A stretch of 64,000 bases of DNA. It comes from SZUA-36 sp963753105. Its GTDB lineage: Bacteria; Pseudomonadota; Gammaproteobacteria; Xanthomonadales; SZUA-36. Below the pieces are notes generated by a model that searched no databases, was not told where the DNA came from, and saw only the letters and a list, made by a program, of their open reading frames with translations. The DNA is taken from NCBI GenBank assembly GCA_963753105.1, contig CAVWBD010000009.1, forward strand, positions 372,001 to 436,000, written 5' to 3'. The translations under genes were made by a program, and so were the position numbers. This document shows, piece by piece, positions 25,683-34,985 of the stretch. Every line of letters starts with the position of its first letter. Position 1 is the first letter of the stretch.

Positions 25683-27608
25683 TCAACCCGCCTTCAGCAT
25701 CAAGCGGTTCACCCGTTGTACAAAGCCGGCCGGGTCTTCCAGTTGGCCGCCTTCGGCGAGCACGGCCTGCTCGAACAGCAGGTTTGCCCAATCATCGAAT
25801 TCCTCGTCGGAATCCACCGCAGACATCTGCTGCAACAACTGGTGCTCAAGGTTGACCTCCAGCATCGGCTTGCTGTCCGGCAGAGCCTGGCCGGCCTGCT
25901 CCAGCATGCGGCGCATGTGCATGGCCAGTTCCTGCTCATTCAACACCAGGCAGGAGGCGGACTCGGTCAAGCGCTGGCTGGCGCGAACTTCGGTTACGTG
26001 ATCGGCGAGCACATCGCTCAAACGCTGCAGCAACGGATCTTTTTCCGCATCCTCTTTTGCCGCGTCCTTCTCTTCTGCCTCATCCTCCGCACCCAGGTTC
26101 ACATCGCCCTTGGCGATGGAGCGCAGCTTCTTGCCCTCGAACTCGGTGAAATAACTCATCACCCATTCATCGATACGGTCGGACATCAGCAGTACTTCGA
26201 TACCTTTCTTGCGGAAGATCTCGAGGTGTGGTGAATGCTCGGCGGCCTTGCGGTTTTCTGCCGTGACATACCAGATGACATCCTGCTCTTCCTTCATGCG
26301 GGACACGTAATCTTCGAGACTGACACGCGGCTCTTTGGCAGCGTCAGCGGTGGAGGTGAAACGCAACAGCTTGGCTATCTTGTCCTTGTTGGCCATATCC
26401 TCGACCAGGCCTTCCTTCAGCACATTTCCGAACTCGTCCCAGAAGGTGTTGAACTTCTCCATGTCCTTGTCGGCCAGGCGCTGGATCAAATCCAGGCTAC
26501 GCCGGATGACGGCAGAACGGATTTTTCCGACCAGCTCGTTTTCCTGCAGCAGTTCACGCGAGACATTCAACGGCAGGTCGTCCGAGTCGATCACACCGCG
26601 CATGAAACGCAGGTAGTGCGGCAGAATCTGCTCGGCGGCATCCATGATGAACACCCGCTTGACATACAGGCGCAGGCCGTGGCGCTCGTCGCGCTGCAGC
26701 ATCATGTCCATGGGGGCCTTGGATGGAATGTAAAGCAACGAGGTGTAGTTCTGGGCGCCTTCCACGTGGTTGTGGGCCCAGCTCAGCGCATCCTCGAAAT
26801 CGTGGCTGACGTGCTTGTAAAAAGCCTGGTACTCATCACCGCTGATTTCGGATTTCTGCAGGGTCCACAGGGCTGAAGACTGGTTGACTGCCTCCCACTC
26901 CAGCTTTGGCTCCTTGTCCTTATCCTCATCGCCCTCAGGCAGCTGCGGTGTCTTCATGTAGATCGGGAAACCGATGTGGTCCGAGTACTTGCGAATCAGC
27001 CCACGCAACGACCACGATGTCTTGAACTCGCTGGCATCCTCACGCAGATGCAGCGTAACCTCGGTACCCTGATTTGGCAGATCAACCTGCTCCAGGCTGT
27101 ATTCCCCGCTGCCATCCGATACCCAGCGCACACCCTCGGAAGGATCGGCGCCAGCGGCTCGCGTGGTTAGCGTAACCTTGTCCGCAACGATAAATGAAGA
27201 GTAAAAACCGACCCCGAACTGGCCGATCAGGTTTGAATCAAACTCCTCTTTGTCAGGAATATTTTCCAGGAACGACTTGGTGCCGGAGCGTGCGATGGTG
27301 CCGATGTTTTCAACAACATCCTGCCTCGACATGCCGATTCCGTTGTCACGCACCGTAACCAGTCCGGCGTCTTCGTCAACCTCGATCTCGATCTTCAACT
27401 CGGCATCACCACCCATCAATTCCGCATCCTGCAGAGCTTCGAAACGAAGCTTGTCACAGGCATCAGAGGCATTCGATATCAACTCGCGCAGAAAAATCTC
27501 GCGGTTCGAATACAGGGAGTGGATCATCAGGTTCAGTACTTCGCGTACCTCGGCCTGGAATTCGTGTTTTTCAATCTTTGCTTTCTTGGCTTTGCTTTTT
27601 TCGGTCAT
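25683..27608 (-). CDS. htpG: Chaperone protein HtpG (Hsp90)
   Basis: 641 residues from the ATG at 27608 (MTEKSKAKKAKIEKHEFQAE). GHKL ATPase motifs are present: LRELISNASDACDK, RDNGIGMS and GQFGVGFYSSF. The middle domain (KRVFIMDAAEQILPHYLRF) and C-terminal dimerisation domain follow. A GTG four codons upstream is possible. Cytosolic ATP-dependent chaperone. Confidence 0.96.
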   Translation of the reverse strand: MTEKSKAKKAKIEKHEFQAEVREVLNLMIHSLYSNREIFLRELISNASDACDKLRFEALQDAELMGGDAELKIEIEVDEDAGLVTVRDNGIGMSRQDVVENIGTIARSGTKSFLENIPDKEEFDSNLIGQFGVGFYSSFIVADKVTLTTRAAGADPSEGVRWVSDGSGEYSLEQVDLPNQGTEVTLHLREDASEFKTSWSLRGLIRKYSDHIGFPIYMKTPQLPEGDEDKDKEPKLEWEAVNQSSALWTLQKSEISGDEYQAFYKHVSHDFEDALSWAHNHVEGAQNYTSLLYIPSKAPMDMMLQRDERHGLRLYVKRVFIMDAAEQILPHYLRFMRGVIDSDDLPLNVSRELLQENELVGKIRSAVIRRSLDLIQRLADKDMEKFNTFWDEFGNVLKEGLVEDMANKDKIAKLLRFTSTADAAKEPRVSLEDYVSRMKEEQDVIWYVTAENRKAAEHSPHLEIFRKKGIEVLLMSDRIDEWVMSYFTEFEGKKLRSIAKGDVNLGAEDEAEEKDAAKEDAEKDPLLQRLSDVLADHVTEVRASQRLTESASCLVLNEQELAMHMRRMLEQAGQALPDSKPMLEVNLEHQLLQQMSAVDSDEEFDDWANLLFEQAVLAEGGQLEDPAGFVQRVNRLMLKAG

Positions 27609-27673
27609 TTTGATTTCCACTAACTAAATTGAATGCTAGTGCCAAGGTAAGGCCTACTGCCTCAGTTTCAAGG

Positions 27674-27703
27674 CGCAAAAAAAAGCCCGCGATGCGGGCT
27701 TTT
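27674..27703 (-). terminator. Terminator of the rpsP-rimM-trmD-rplS operon
   Basis: On the minus strand AAAAGCCCGC-ATC-GCGGGCTTTT continues as TTTT, a canonical intrinsic terminator 22 bp after the rplS stop. Confidence 0.85.
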
Positions 27704-27724
27704 CTTTCGAAGGGTAAATCCCGG

Positions 27725-28069
27725 TCAGCTGAGCTTTTCCTTGATACGCGCAGCCTTGCCTTCCAGGCCCCGCAGGTAGTACAGCTTGGCACGGCGTACG
27801 TCACCACTGCGCTTGACCTTGATCGAATCAATCAACGGGCTGTGGGTCTGGAACACGCGTTCGACACCAGTGCCGTGTGAAATCTTGCGCACCGTGAAAG
27901 CCGAGTTCAGACCACGGTTTTTCTTGGCGATCACGACACCTTCAAATGCCTGCAGGCGCTCGCGGTTGCCTTCTTTTACCTTAACGCTAACGATGACGGT
28001 ATCACCTGGGTTGAAGTCCGGTAACTCACGGGTCATTTGCTCTGCGTTGATTTGCTCAATGATATTCAT
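27725..28069 (-). CDS. rplS: 50S ribosomal protein L19
   Basis: A 114-residue protein with FNPGDTVIVSVKVKEGNRER near the N-terminus, FTVRKISHGTGVERVFQTHSP in the middle, and RRAKLYYLRGLEGKAARIKEK at the end. These are full-length L19 features. It sits at the 30S-50S interface. It is the last gene of the rpsP-rimM-trmD-rplS operon. Confidence 0.97.
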   Translation of the reverse strand: MNIIEQINAEQMTRELPDFNPGDTVIVSVKVKEGNRERLQAFEGVVIAKKNRGLNSAFTVRKISHGTGVERVFQTHSPLIDSIKVKRSGDVRRAKLYYLRGLEGKAARIKEKLS

Positions 28070-28103
28070 CGTTCTGTCCTTTCAGTAAGCCATTTCGGCT
28101 TTA

Positions 28104-28847
28104 TCAATCGTTTTCCAATTCGCTGCGAAATTCATCCAACAATGATTTCGCCTCTTCATCCAGTTCCCTGCCTTCCAGCAGGTCGGGCCGCCGTTGCCAG
28201 GTCCGGCCCAGCGCCTGTTTCCTGCGCCAGCGGCGGATCGCCTCGTGGTCACCGGATAACAACACTTCCGGTACCGCTTCACCATCCGTCACTTCCGGTC
28301 GGGTGTAATGCGGGTGGTCCAGCAGACCATCCACAAACGAGTCCTGTACCGCAGACTGCTCGTCTCCCAGCACACCCGGAATCAACCGGGCAACCGCATC
28401 GATGATGACTGCAGCGGCCAGTTCACCGCCGCTGATAACATAGTCACCAATCGACCATTCCTCATCGACCTCGGATTCAATGACCCGTTCATCAATGCCT
28501 TCGTAGCGTCCGCAGACCAGTATCAAACCCTGTCTGCCCGCCAATTCATCTATACCCGCCTGGTCCAGCCGGCGGCCCTGTGGCCCCATCAGGCTGACCC
28601 GGGTTTCACCACCCGTTGCCTCGCGGACTGCACGGATGGTTGAACGCAACGGTTCCACCGCCATTACCATTCCCGGTCCGCCGCCGTAAGGGCGGTCGTC
28701 CACCGTCCGGTGTTTATCCTGCGCCAGGTCCCGCGGATTCCAGGTCTTTAACTCAACCTTGCCATCCCGGATGGCGCGCCCGGTAACACCCAGGCCGGTC
28801 AATTCATCCATCGACTCAGGAAACAGTGTGATCACGTCAATACGCAT
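28104..28847 (-). CDS. trmD: tRNA (guanine-N1)-methyltransferase TrmD
   Basis: A 247-residue SPOUT methyltransferase: MRIDVITLFPESMD at the N-terminus, YGGGPGMVM, the AdoMet-binding trefoil knot with LVCGRYEGIDERV and IGDYVISGGELAA, and HPHYTRPE near the C-terminus. It makes m1G37 in tRNAs reading CNN and GGN codons. It lies between rimM and rplS as usual. Confidence 0.97.
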   Translation of the reverse strand: MRIDVITLFPESMDELTGLGVTGRAIRDGKVELKTWNPRDLAQDKHRTVDDRPYGGGPGMVMAVEPLRSTIRAVREATGGETRVSLMGPQGRRLDQAGIDELAGRQGLILVCGRYEGIDERVIESEVDEEWSIGDYVISGGELAAAVIIDAVARLIPGVLGDEQSAVQDSFVDGLLDHPHYTRPEVTDGEAVPEVLLSGDHEAIRRWRRKQALGRTWQRRPDLLEGRELDEEAKSLLDEFRSELEND

Positions 28848-28865
28848 GATGCATGCTGCTCCCGT

Positions 28866-29372
28866 CTAAAACTCCGGATCCCAGTCTACCTCTATCAGCC
28901 CAGCTTCCAGGTCAACACGCAAAACATATTGCCCCTGGATAAACGGAACCAGGTGTTCCCGGTCTCCACGAATAACCAGTACATCGTTGGCGCCGGTCTC
29001 CATCAACCGCTCTACACGGCCCAGGACCTCGCCCGTGGTGGTGTGAACTTCAAGGCCTTCCAAATCCGACCAGTAAAATTCACCTTCAGCCGCCGGGGGT
29101 AATTGATCATGCCCGACAAATATCTTCTGCCCCACCAGCCTGGCTGCCTGGTCCCGGTCTTCACAGCCCGGTAACAACGCAACCAAACCTTTACCTTGTT
29201 TTCGCCCGTCAACTATCTCGACCGGGCTTTTTTCATTTCCCAGCATCCAGGGCCTATAGCCCAGGATTGCTTCCATCGGCCGGGTCCACGAATGCACCTT
29301 GACCCAACCCTTGATGCCGTGGACCGCAGAAATATAGCCTAGTGCTACGTATTTCTTATGCGTGCTCATCAC
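28866..29372 (-). CDS. rimM: Ribosome maturation factor RimM
   Basis: A 168-residue protein. The N-terminal RimM domain (ALGYISAVHGIKGWVKVHSWT) is followed by a C-terminal PRC-barrel (FYWSDLEGLEVHTTTGEVLG, ANDVLVIRG, VPFIQGQYV, IEVDWDPEF). It assists maturation of the 30S head. Two adjacent ATGs (29372, 29369) could start it. Confidence 0.95.
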   Translation of the reverse strand: MMSTHKKYVALGYISAVHGIKGWVKVHSWTRPMEAILGYRPWMLGNEKSPVEIVDGRKQGKGLVALLPGCEDRDQAARLVGQKIFVGHDQLPPAAEGEFYWSDLEGLEVHTTTGEVLGRVERLMETGANDVLVIRGDREHLVPFIQGQYVLRVDLEAGLIEVDWDPEF

Positions 29373-29403
29373 GCAGGTTCCGTGACATCAAGCCACAAGC
29401 CAT

Positions 29404-29655
29404 TCAGGCAGCAGCGCTCCTGGCCTGTGATACCAGGTTTTGCACCCGTTCGCTGACCTGTGCGCCAACACCGGTCCAGTAGTCGACACGCTCCAAATCA
29501 ACACGGAGACGCTCTTCCTGACCTTTTGCCAACGGGTTATAAAAACCAATCCTTTCAATACGACGTCCATCACGCTTGTTACGGCTGTCAGCCACAACGA
29601 TGTGATAGAAAGGCCGTTTTTTGGCGCCACCGCGCGCCAGTCGAATCTTTACCAT
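29404..29655 (-). CDS. rpsP: 30S ribosomal protein S16
   Basis: An 83-residue protein starting MVKIRLARGGAKKRPFYHI, with RIERIGFYNP and DLERVDYWTGVGAQ-type segments typical of S16. First gene of the operon. A possible -10 element, TAAAAT, lies on the minus strand at 29786-29791 in the 251-bp gap behind ffh, but no good -35 sits at the right distance. Confidence 0.97.
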   Translation of the reverse strand: MVKIRLARGGAKKRPFYHIVVADSRNKRDGRRIERIGFYNPLAKGQEERLRVDLERVDYWTGVGAQVSERVQNLVSQARSAAA

Positions 29656-29906
29656 TCCAAAAACCTTTTTCTAAAACCAAATTAATTGGCCGGGCAACCC
29701 TCTTGACCCCATGTCAAAGCTGGTATGACCCGTTGCTTATTCCGGCCACACGCGCTGTCGTTGAGCCGGCTCTACGGAACCGCGCATTTTAACCGTGTTT
29801 GGTCCAAAAGAAAACAATAGCTTGTGCTTTTTTTGTCCAAACCGGCTCGCGCGACACAAATCATGCTTTTCGGACCGGCAAACTGGTCCTCTTTACTGCT
29901 GTTAAC

Positions 29907-31274
29907 TCAGGAAAACCCTCCAGGCGGCAATTGACCTTTCATGCTGGCCATCTTGCGCATCATGCCTTTCATGCCGCCCTTGCCAAATTTTTTCATCATG
30001 CGCTGCATCTGTGAAAACTGCTTGAGCATGCGGTTGACCTCCTGGATATTGGTACCGGAGCCCGCTGCGATACGCCGTTTACGGGAACCACGAATGACAT
30101 CGGGGAAACGCCGTTCCTGCGGTGTCATCGAGTTAATGATGGCGATCATGCTGACCGTTTGCCTGTCATTCACACGGTCCTTGACCTGGTCCGGCAATTG
30201 CCCCATACCCGGCATCTTGTCCACCAGGTTGCCAAGGCCACCCATGTTCTGCATCTGCTCCAACTGGCTGCGGAAATCCACCAGGTCAAAGCCCTTGCCC
30301 TTCTTGATCTTCTTTGCGAGCTTTTCTGCCTCGTCCTGGTCTACGTGTTTCTGCACGTCCTCGACCAGGGACAACACGTCACCCATACCGAGGATACGCG
30401 AGGCCACCCGCTCCGGATGAAACGGCTGCAAGGCGTCGGTTTTCTCACCGACACCGACAAACTTGATCGGTTTGCCGGTGATCTGGCGAACCGACAGTGC
30501 AGCACCGCCACGGGCGTCGCCGTCGGTCTTGGTCAGGATGACACCCGTCAACGGCAATGCGTCACCGAAGGCGCGGGCCGTGTTGGCCGCGTCCTGGCCG
30601 GTCATGCTGTCGACCACGAACAGTGTTTCATGCGGGCTGACAGCCGCATGCAGCTGGCGGATTTCATCCATCATGCCTTCATCGATGTGCAGGCGACCGG
30701 CGGTATCTACCAGCAATACGTCCACGAACTGTTTGCGTGCTGCATCGAGGGCCTGGCTGGCAATTTCAACGGGTTTGTCGGCAACGTTGGATGGATGGAA
30801 CAACACGTCCACCTGCTCGGCAAGCGTCTCGAGCTGCTCAATGGCGGCGGGCCGGTAGACGTCACAGCTGACCACCATGACCTTCTTTTTGGCCACCTCT
30901 TTCAGGTGTTTTGCCAGCTTGGCCGTGGTCGTGGTCTTACCGGAACCCTGTAAGCCCGCGAGTAATACAACCACCGGCGGCGTAGCTCTCAAGTCGAGGG
31001 CTTCGTTTTCCTCACCCATGACGTTGACCAGCTCATCATGGACAATCTTGACCAGCGCCTGGCCCGGTTGCAGGCTGCTGATGACTTCCTGCCCGAGCGC
31101 CCGCTCCCTGACCTGTGTTATAAATGATTGCACGACCGGCAGCGCCACGTCGGCTTCGAGCAACGCAATACGTACCTCGCGCAGGGTTTCCCTGATACTG
31201 TCTTCGGTCAGACGCCCCTTGCCACGCAACTTCTGCATGCTCTGGGTCAGTCTTTGACTCAGGCTGTCAAACAT
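29907..31274 (-). CDS. ffh: Signal recognition particle protein Ffh
   Basis: A 455-residue SRP GTPase. It has an N-domain helix bundle, G1 GLQGSGKTTTTAKLA near 105, DTAGRLH near 190, TKTDGDARGGAAL near 247, and the methionine-rich M domain at the C-terminus (MLKQFSQMQRMMKKFGKGGMKGMMRKM) that binds signal sequences and 4.5S RNA. It acts in co-translational membrane targeting with FtsY. It lies upstream of rpsP on the same strand. Confidence 0.97.
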   Translation of the reverse strand: MFDSLSQRLTQSMQKLRGKGRLTEDSIRETLREVRIALLEADVALPVVQSFITQVRERALGQEVISSLQPGQALVKIVHDELVNVMGEENEALDLRATPPVVVLLAGLQGSGKTTTTAKLAKHLKEVAKKKVMVVSCDVYRPAAIEQLETLAEQVDVLFHPSNVADKPVEIASQALDAARKQFVDVLLVDTAGRLHIDEGMMDEIRQLHAAVSPHETLFVVDSMTGQDAANTARAFGDALPLTGVILTKTDGDARGGAALSVRQITGKPIKFVGVGEKTDALQPFHPERVASRILGMGDVLSLVEDVQKHVDQDEAEKLAKKIKKGKGFDLVDFRSQLEQMQNMGGLGNLVDKMPGMGQLPDQVKDRVNDRQTVSMIAIINSMTPQERRFPDVIRGSRKRRIAAGSGTNIQEVNRMLKQFSQMQRMMKKFGKGGMKGMMRKMASMKGQLPPGGFS

Positions 31275-31343
31275 TATTTACTCCATGATTAAGCAGTCGG
31301 GTATTATAGCGGCTGACTACCAAGAAACAGCACAGAATTCGCC

Positions 31344-32156
31344 ATGCACGACAAGATATTGCTGATAACCGCCGCATGCTACCTGGTAGCTGTGATATTT
31401 CTTTACCTGGCGGTGATCGAACTTTCCAACCGCAAACGCGTCATCGCGGCCGCCATCACGTTGCTGGGTGTGCTGTTACATGGCTGGGCGGAAGCCCAGC
31501 ACTGGCTGATCCCCGCTACCCCGCAGGTAAGCCTGCTAAACGTCATGTCCCTGTGTGCATTGGCGACCGTCGCGATACCGCTGGGCACCTACCCGCTGAA
31601 GAACAGCCTGTTCGATGCGAGCCTGGCCGCCCTGCCCATTTCCATCTTGATACTGTTGGGTGAAGGTTTCATCCACGCACCTGTTCTCGGCATCACCGAG
31701 CAATCGGCGGGCATGGTAGTCCACATCATCACCTCGATCGTCGCCTTCGGTGTGCTCGGCATCGCCGCTGTCTATGCCGTGTTTATCACCACGATCGACC
31801 ACCTGCTGCGCCAGCATAATTTCAATTCACTCATCCAGACGCTGCCGGCCCTCGATACGCTTGAAGAACTGCTGATCCACCTGATCAAGGCCGGCTTTGT
31901 CGTACTGACACTGTCATTGATTACCGGGCTGATCTTTGTCAACGATCTGTTCGGACAGCACCTGGGTCACAAGACCATCCTGTCCATCATGGCCTGGCTG
32001 GTATTTGGTGTGCTGTTATGGGGACACTGGAAGAGAGGCTGGCGTGGACGGGTTGCAGTGCGCATGACCATCGCGGGCATCATCATCTTGTTGTTATCCT
32101 ACTTTGGCAGCAAGTTGGTACTGGAAATATTCCTGGAACGCAGCTGGCACATTTAG
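31344..32156 (+). CDS. CcsA-like inner-membrane protein (YpjD)
   Basis: A 270-residue polytopic protein of the CcsA/YpjD cytochrome c assembly family. It has about eight hydrophobic segments, a conserved H-W-x-P-type region near HWLIPATPQVSLLN, HIITSIVAFGVLGIAAVYA in the middle, and HKTILSIMAWLVFGVLLWGH near 215. The divergent ffh and following CBS-domain CorB-like gene form the usual gammaproteobacterial trio. The function of YpjD itself is not settled. Confidence 0.85.
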   Translation: MHDKILLITAACYLVAVIFLYLAVIELSNRKRVIAAAITLLGVLLHGWAEAQHWLIPATPQVSLLNVMSLCALATVAIPLGTYPLKNSLFDASLAALPISILILLGEGFIHAPVLGITEQSAGMVVHIITSIVAFGVLGIAAVYAVFITTIDHLLRQHNFNSLIQTLPALDTLEELLIHLIKAGFVVLTLSLITGLIFVNDLFGQHLGHKTILSIMAWLVFGVLLWGHWKRGWRGRVAVRMTIAGIIILLLSYFGSKLVLEIFLERSWHI

Positions 32157-32196
32157 CGTGCTGCAAATAGTTACCCTACAAAGGAAATAATTCTAC

Positions 32197-33462
32197 TTGG
32201 ACGATATATCCCTAGGCAGCCTGTATTTTGCATTGCTCATATTGATCGCGCTTTCCGGCTTTTTCTCGAGTTCAGAGACGGGCCTGATGGCGATCAACCG
32301 TTACCGGCTCAAACACCTTGCCAACAAAGGACACCGTGGCGCACGCATTGCGCAGAACTTGCTGACCCGGCCGGACCGGCTGATTGGCCTGATCCTGCTC
32401 GGCAACAACATGGTCAATATCCTGGCGGCATCCATTGCCACGGTCATTGCCATGCGCCTTTTTGGTGATAACGGCATCTGGGTATCCACGCTGGTGATGA
32501 CCGTTGTCGTGCTGATTTTTGCGGAGGTTGCGCCCAAGACGGTCGCTGCCCTGCACCCCGAAAGGATCGCCTTCCCGGCCTCGTACGTGCTGGTAGTCTT
32601 GCTCAAGCTGCTCAATCCCGTCGTCTGGCTGGTCAATTCCTTCGCCAACCTGCTGCTCAGACCTTTCGGGGTCAAAACCGACGTCGTTGCACTCGAACGC
32701 CTGAACCGCGAGGAACTGCGCACACTGGTTACCGAGGGCGGACATATCTCCGATGACCACCAGCGCATGCTGGTCAACATCCTTGACCTCGAGCAGGCAT
32801 CGGTCGAAGACGTCATGGTCCCGCGTGGGGAAATTGTCGGTATCGACCTGGACGACGACTGGTCGGACATACTCAGCCAGCTGACACAGACCATCTACAC
32901 ACGCCTGCCGGTATACCGGGAAAGCATCGATAACGTGGTCGGCATGCTGCACGTGCGCACGATCATTTCCAAGCTGTCAGTGGGCGGGTTGAACTTCAAG
33001 GACCTGCAACGCTCGGTCCGGCAGCCCTATTTCGTTCCGGAGGGCACCTCGCTGACCCGCCAGTTGCTCGAATTCCAGGGCAGGGAACACCGCATGGCGC
33101 TGGTCGTGGACGAATACGGGGATATCCAGGGCCTGGTCACGCTGGACGATATCCTCGAGGAAATCGTCGGCGAATTCACACCCGAAGGACGTGGCCGCTC
33201 ACGCACCATGCGCCGCCTCGATGACGGCAATTACCTGGTTGATGGCTCGACCAGTATCCGCACTCTGAACCGGCGCATGAACTGGGAACTGCCGTTCGAC
33301 GAGGCGCACACGCTGGGTGGTTTCCTGATCGAGGAAATGGAAGTCATCCCCGAGGGCAAATGCAGCATCAGTATCGGCTCGCATATCATGACCATTGTCG
33401 ATATCCGCGGCAATGTCATCCACAAGGTGCTGATCAAACCCGACCGGGTGTTCAATCTGTAG
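32197..33462 (+). CDS. CNNM/CorB-like transporter with CBS domains (HlyC/CorC family)
   Basis: A 421-residue protein from a TTG start with AAGGAA upstream. An N-terminal DUF21/CNNM membrane domain (SGFFSSSETGLMAINRYRL, LLGNNMVNILAASIATVIA, EVAPKTVAALHPE) is followed by two CBS motifs (VEDVMVPRGEIVGID; LVVDEYGDIQGLVTLDDILEEIVGE) and a CorC_HlyC C-terminus. It probably acts in Mg2+ efflux or resistance. It converges on radA with an 8-bp gap. Confidence 0.88.
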   Translation: MDDISLGSLYFALLILIALSGFFSSSETGLMAINRYRLKHLANKGHRGARIAQNLLTRPDRLIGLILLGNNMVNILAASIATVIAMRLFGDNGIWVSTLVMTVVVLIFAEVAPKTVAALHPERIAFPASYVLVVLLKLLNPVVWLVNSFANLLLRPFGVKTDVVALERLNREELRTLVTEGGHISDDHQRMLVNILDLEQASVEDVMVPRGEIVGIDLDDDWSDILSQLTQTIYTRLPVYRESIDNVVGMLHVRTIISKLSVGGLNFKDLQRSVRQPYFVPEGTSLTRQLLEFQGREHRMALVVDEYGDIQGLVTLDDILEEIVGEFTPEGRGRSRTMRRLDDGNYLVDGSTSIRTLNRRMNWELPFDEAHTLGGFLIEEMEVIPEGKCSISIGSHIMTIVDIRGNVIHKVLIKPDRVFNL

Positions 33463-33470
33463 CGAGGAAC

Positions 33471-34836
33471 TTATTCGAAGGCCGCGCTGATGGCCCCTTC
33501 AAGATCGCTGACTGCACTGACTACCAGGCCCTCGATGGCCTGCCTGGGTTTATTGGCCAGGGGGATGATGGCGCGATGGAACCCGAGACCGGCCGCCTCT
33601 TTCAGGCGCTCTTCCCCGTTATAAACCGGCCTGACTTCACCGGACAGTCCGATCTCGCCGAACACCACCGTTTTATTCTCGATGACGCGGCCACGGAAAC
33701 TGGACAGTATTGCCAGCAACAGGGGCAGGTCGGAACCCGTCTCGGTAATCCGCATCCCACCCACCACGTTGGCGAATACGTCCTGGTCACCCAAACTGAC
33801 GCCCCCATGACGGTGCAACACCGCCAGCAGCATCGACAAGCGGCTCTGGTCCAGGCCGATCGCGACCCGTCGCGGGTTGGCCAGGTGACTTTCATCCACC
33901 AGTGCCTGCAGTTCCAGCAGGATCGGGCGGGTCCCTTCCCTGATCACAGTAACCACGCTGCCCGGGGCCGGTTCCGAGTGCCCGGACAGGAAGATCGCGG
34001 ACGGATTGCTGACCTCTTTAAGCCCCGTTCCCGTCATGGCGAACACGCCGAGTTCATTGACCGCGCCAAAGCGGTTTTTGAACGCACGGATCACACGGTA
34101 ACGACTGCCCTCGTCACTTTGGAAATACAACACCGCGTCCACCATGTGTTCGAGGATACGCGGACCTGCCAGGGCGCCGTCCTTGGTCACGTGGCCAACC
34201 AACACCATGGCGCAGTTCATTTGCTTGGCGTAACGCACCAGCGCCGCCGCGGTTTCCCTGACCTGTGAAACGGAACCCGGTGCCGATTGCACCAGCTCGG
34301 TGTGCAGGGTCTGGATGGAATCGACCACCAGCATGCCCGGCTTTTCCTTGCCGGCGATATGCAGAATCTGCTCCACGCTGGTTTCGGTAAGACAGCGTCA
34401 GATCACCCACCTTCAGACCCAGCCGCATAGCACGCATGTTGATCTGTTGCAGAGATTCCTCACCACTGACATACAGGCAATTGGTGCGCCCGACCAAACC
34501 GGCCAGCACCTGTAATAACAGCGTCGATTTGCCGATACCCGGGTCACCGCCGATCAATACCACCGAGCCCGGCACGATACCGCCGCCCAGCACCCGGTCC
34601 AGCTCGGCAATGCCGACACTGATCCGCTCGACCTTCTCTTCGGATACCGCTGAGAGTTTCGTGACCTGTTGGCCGGTGGCACCGGCATAACCGCTGGCGC
34701 GAGGCGTTCCGGGCACGGCGGCCTGGCGGAACTCCTCCACCGTGTTCCAGGCCTTGCAGTCGGGGCACTGCCCGGCCCACTTGCCCAGTTCGCTGCCACA
34801 GGCGTTGCAGTAAAAAAGTGTTTTTGCTTTTGCCAC
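33471..34836 (-). pseudogene. radA: DNA repair protein RadA, interrupted by a +1 frameshift
   Basis: Two overlapping frames together make a full RadA. The N-part from GTG 34836 has the zinc finger YCNACGSELGKWAGQCPDC and Walker A GGDPGIGKSTLLLQ. The C-part has KNRFGAVNELGVF and the Lon-like domain. The frame changes at CTG-T-CTT (extra A at plus-strand 34392). Removing one T gives LTLLTETSVEQIL, which aligns without gaps to E. coli RadA (LNMLSETSIEQI), and a 454-residue product (E. coli 460). As written the protein stops short after the RecA-like core. Sequencing error or recent mutation are both possible. Confidence 0.9.
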
Positions 34837-34985
34837 GTCTCTTTCCTGATTGATGTCGATGTTGTAACAGATAAGACTCGTGACCACCAGTGGCCCGGTA
34901 TGTGCCAAGAGGCCCAAAGACAATATTTCGTAAATTACTTACAATAGCTGTCGGTCAATGCAACATTGGGACGAGGCAATCGGGG

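Noticed and set aside
33471..34836. radA as two separate genes
   Set aside because: The halves overlap and form one RadA of normal length after removing a single base, so a split gene is less likely than a frameshift.
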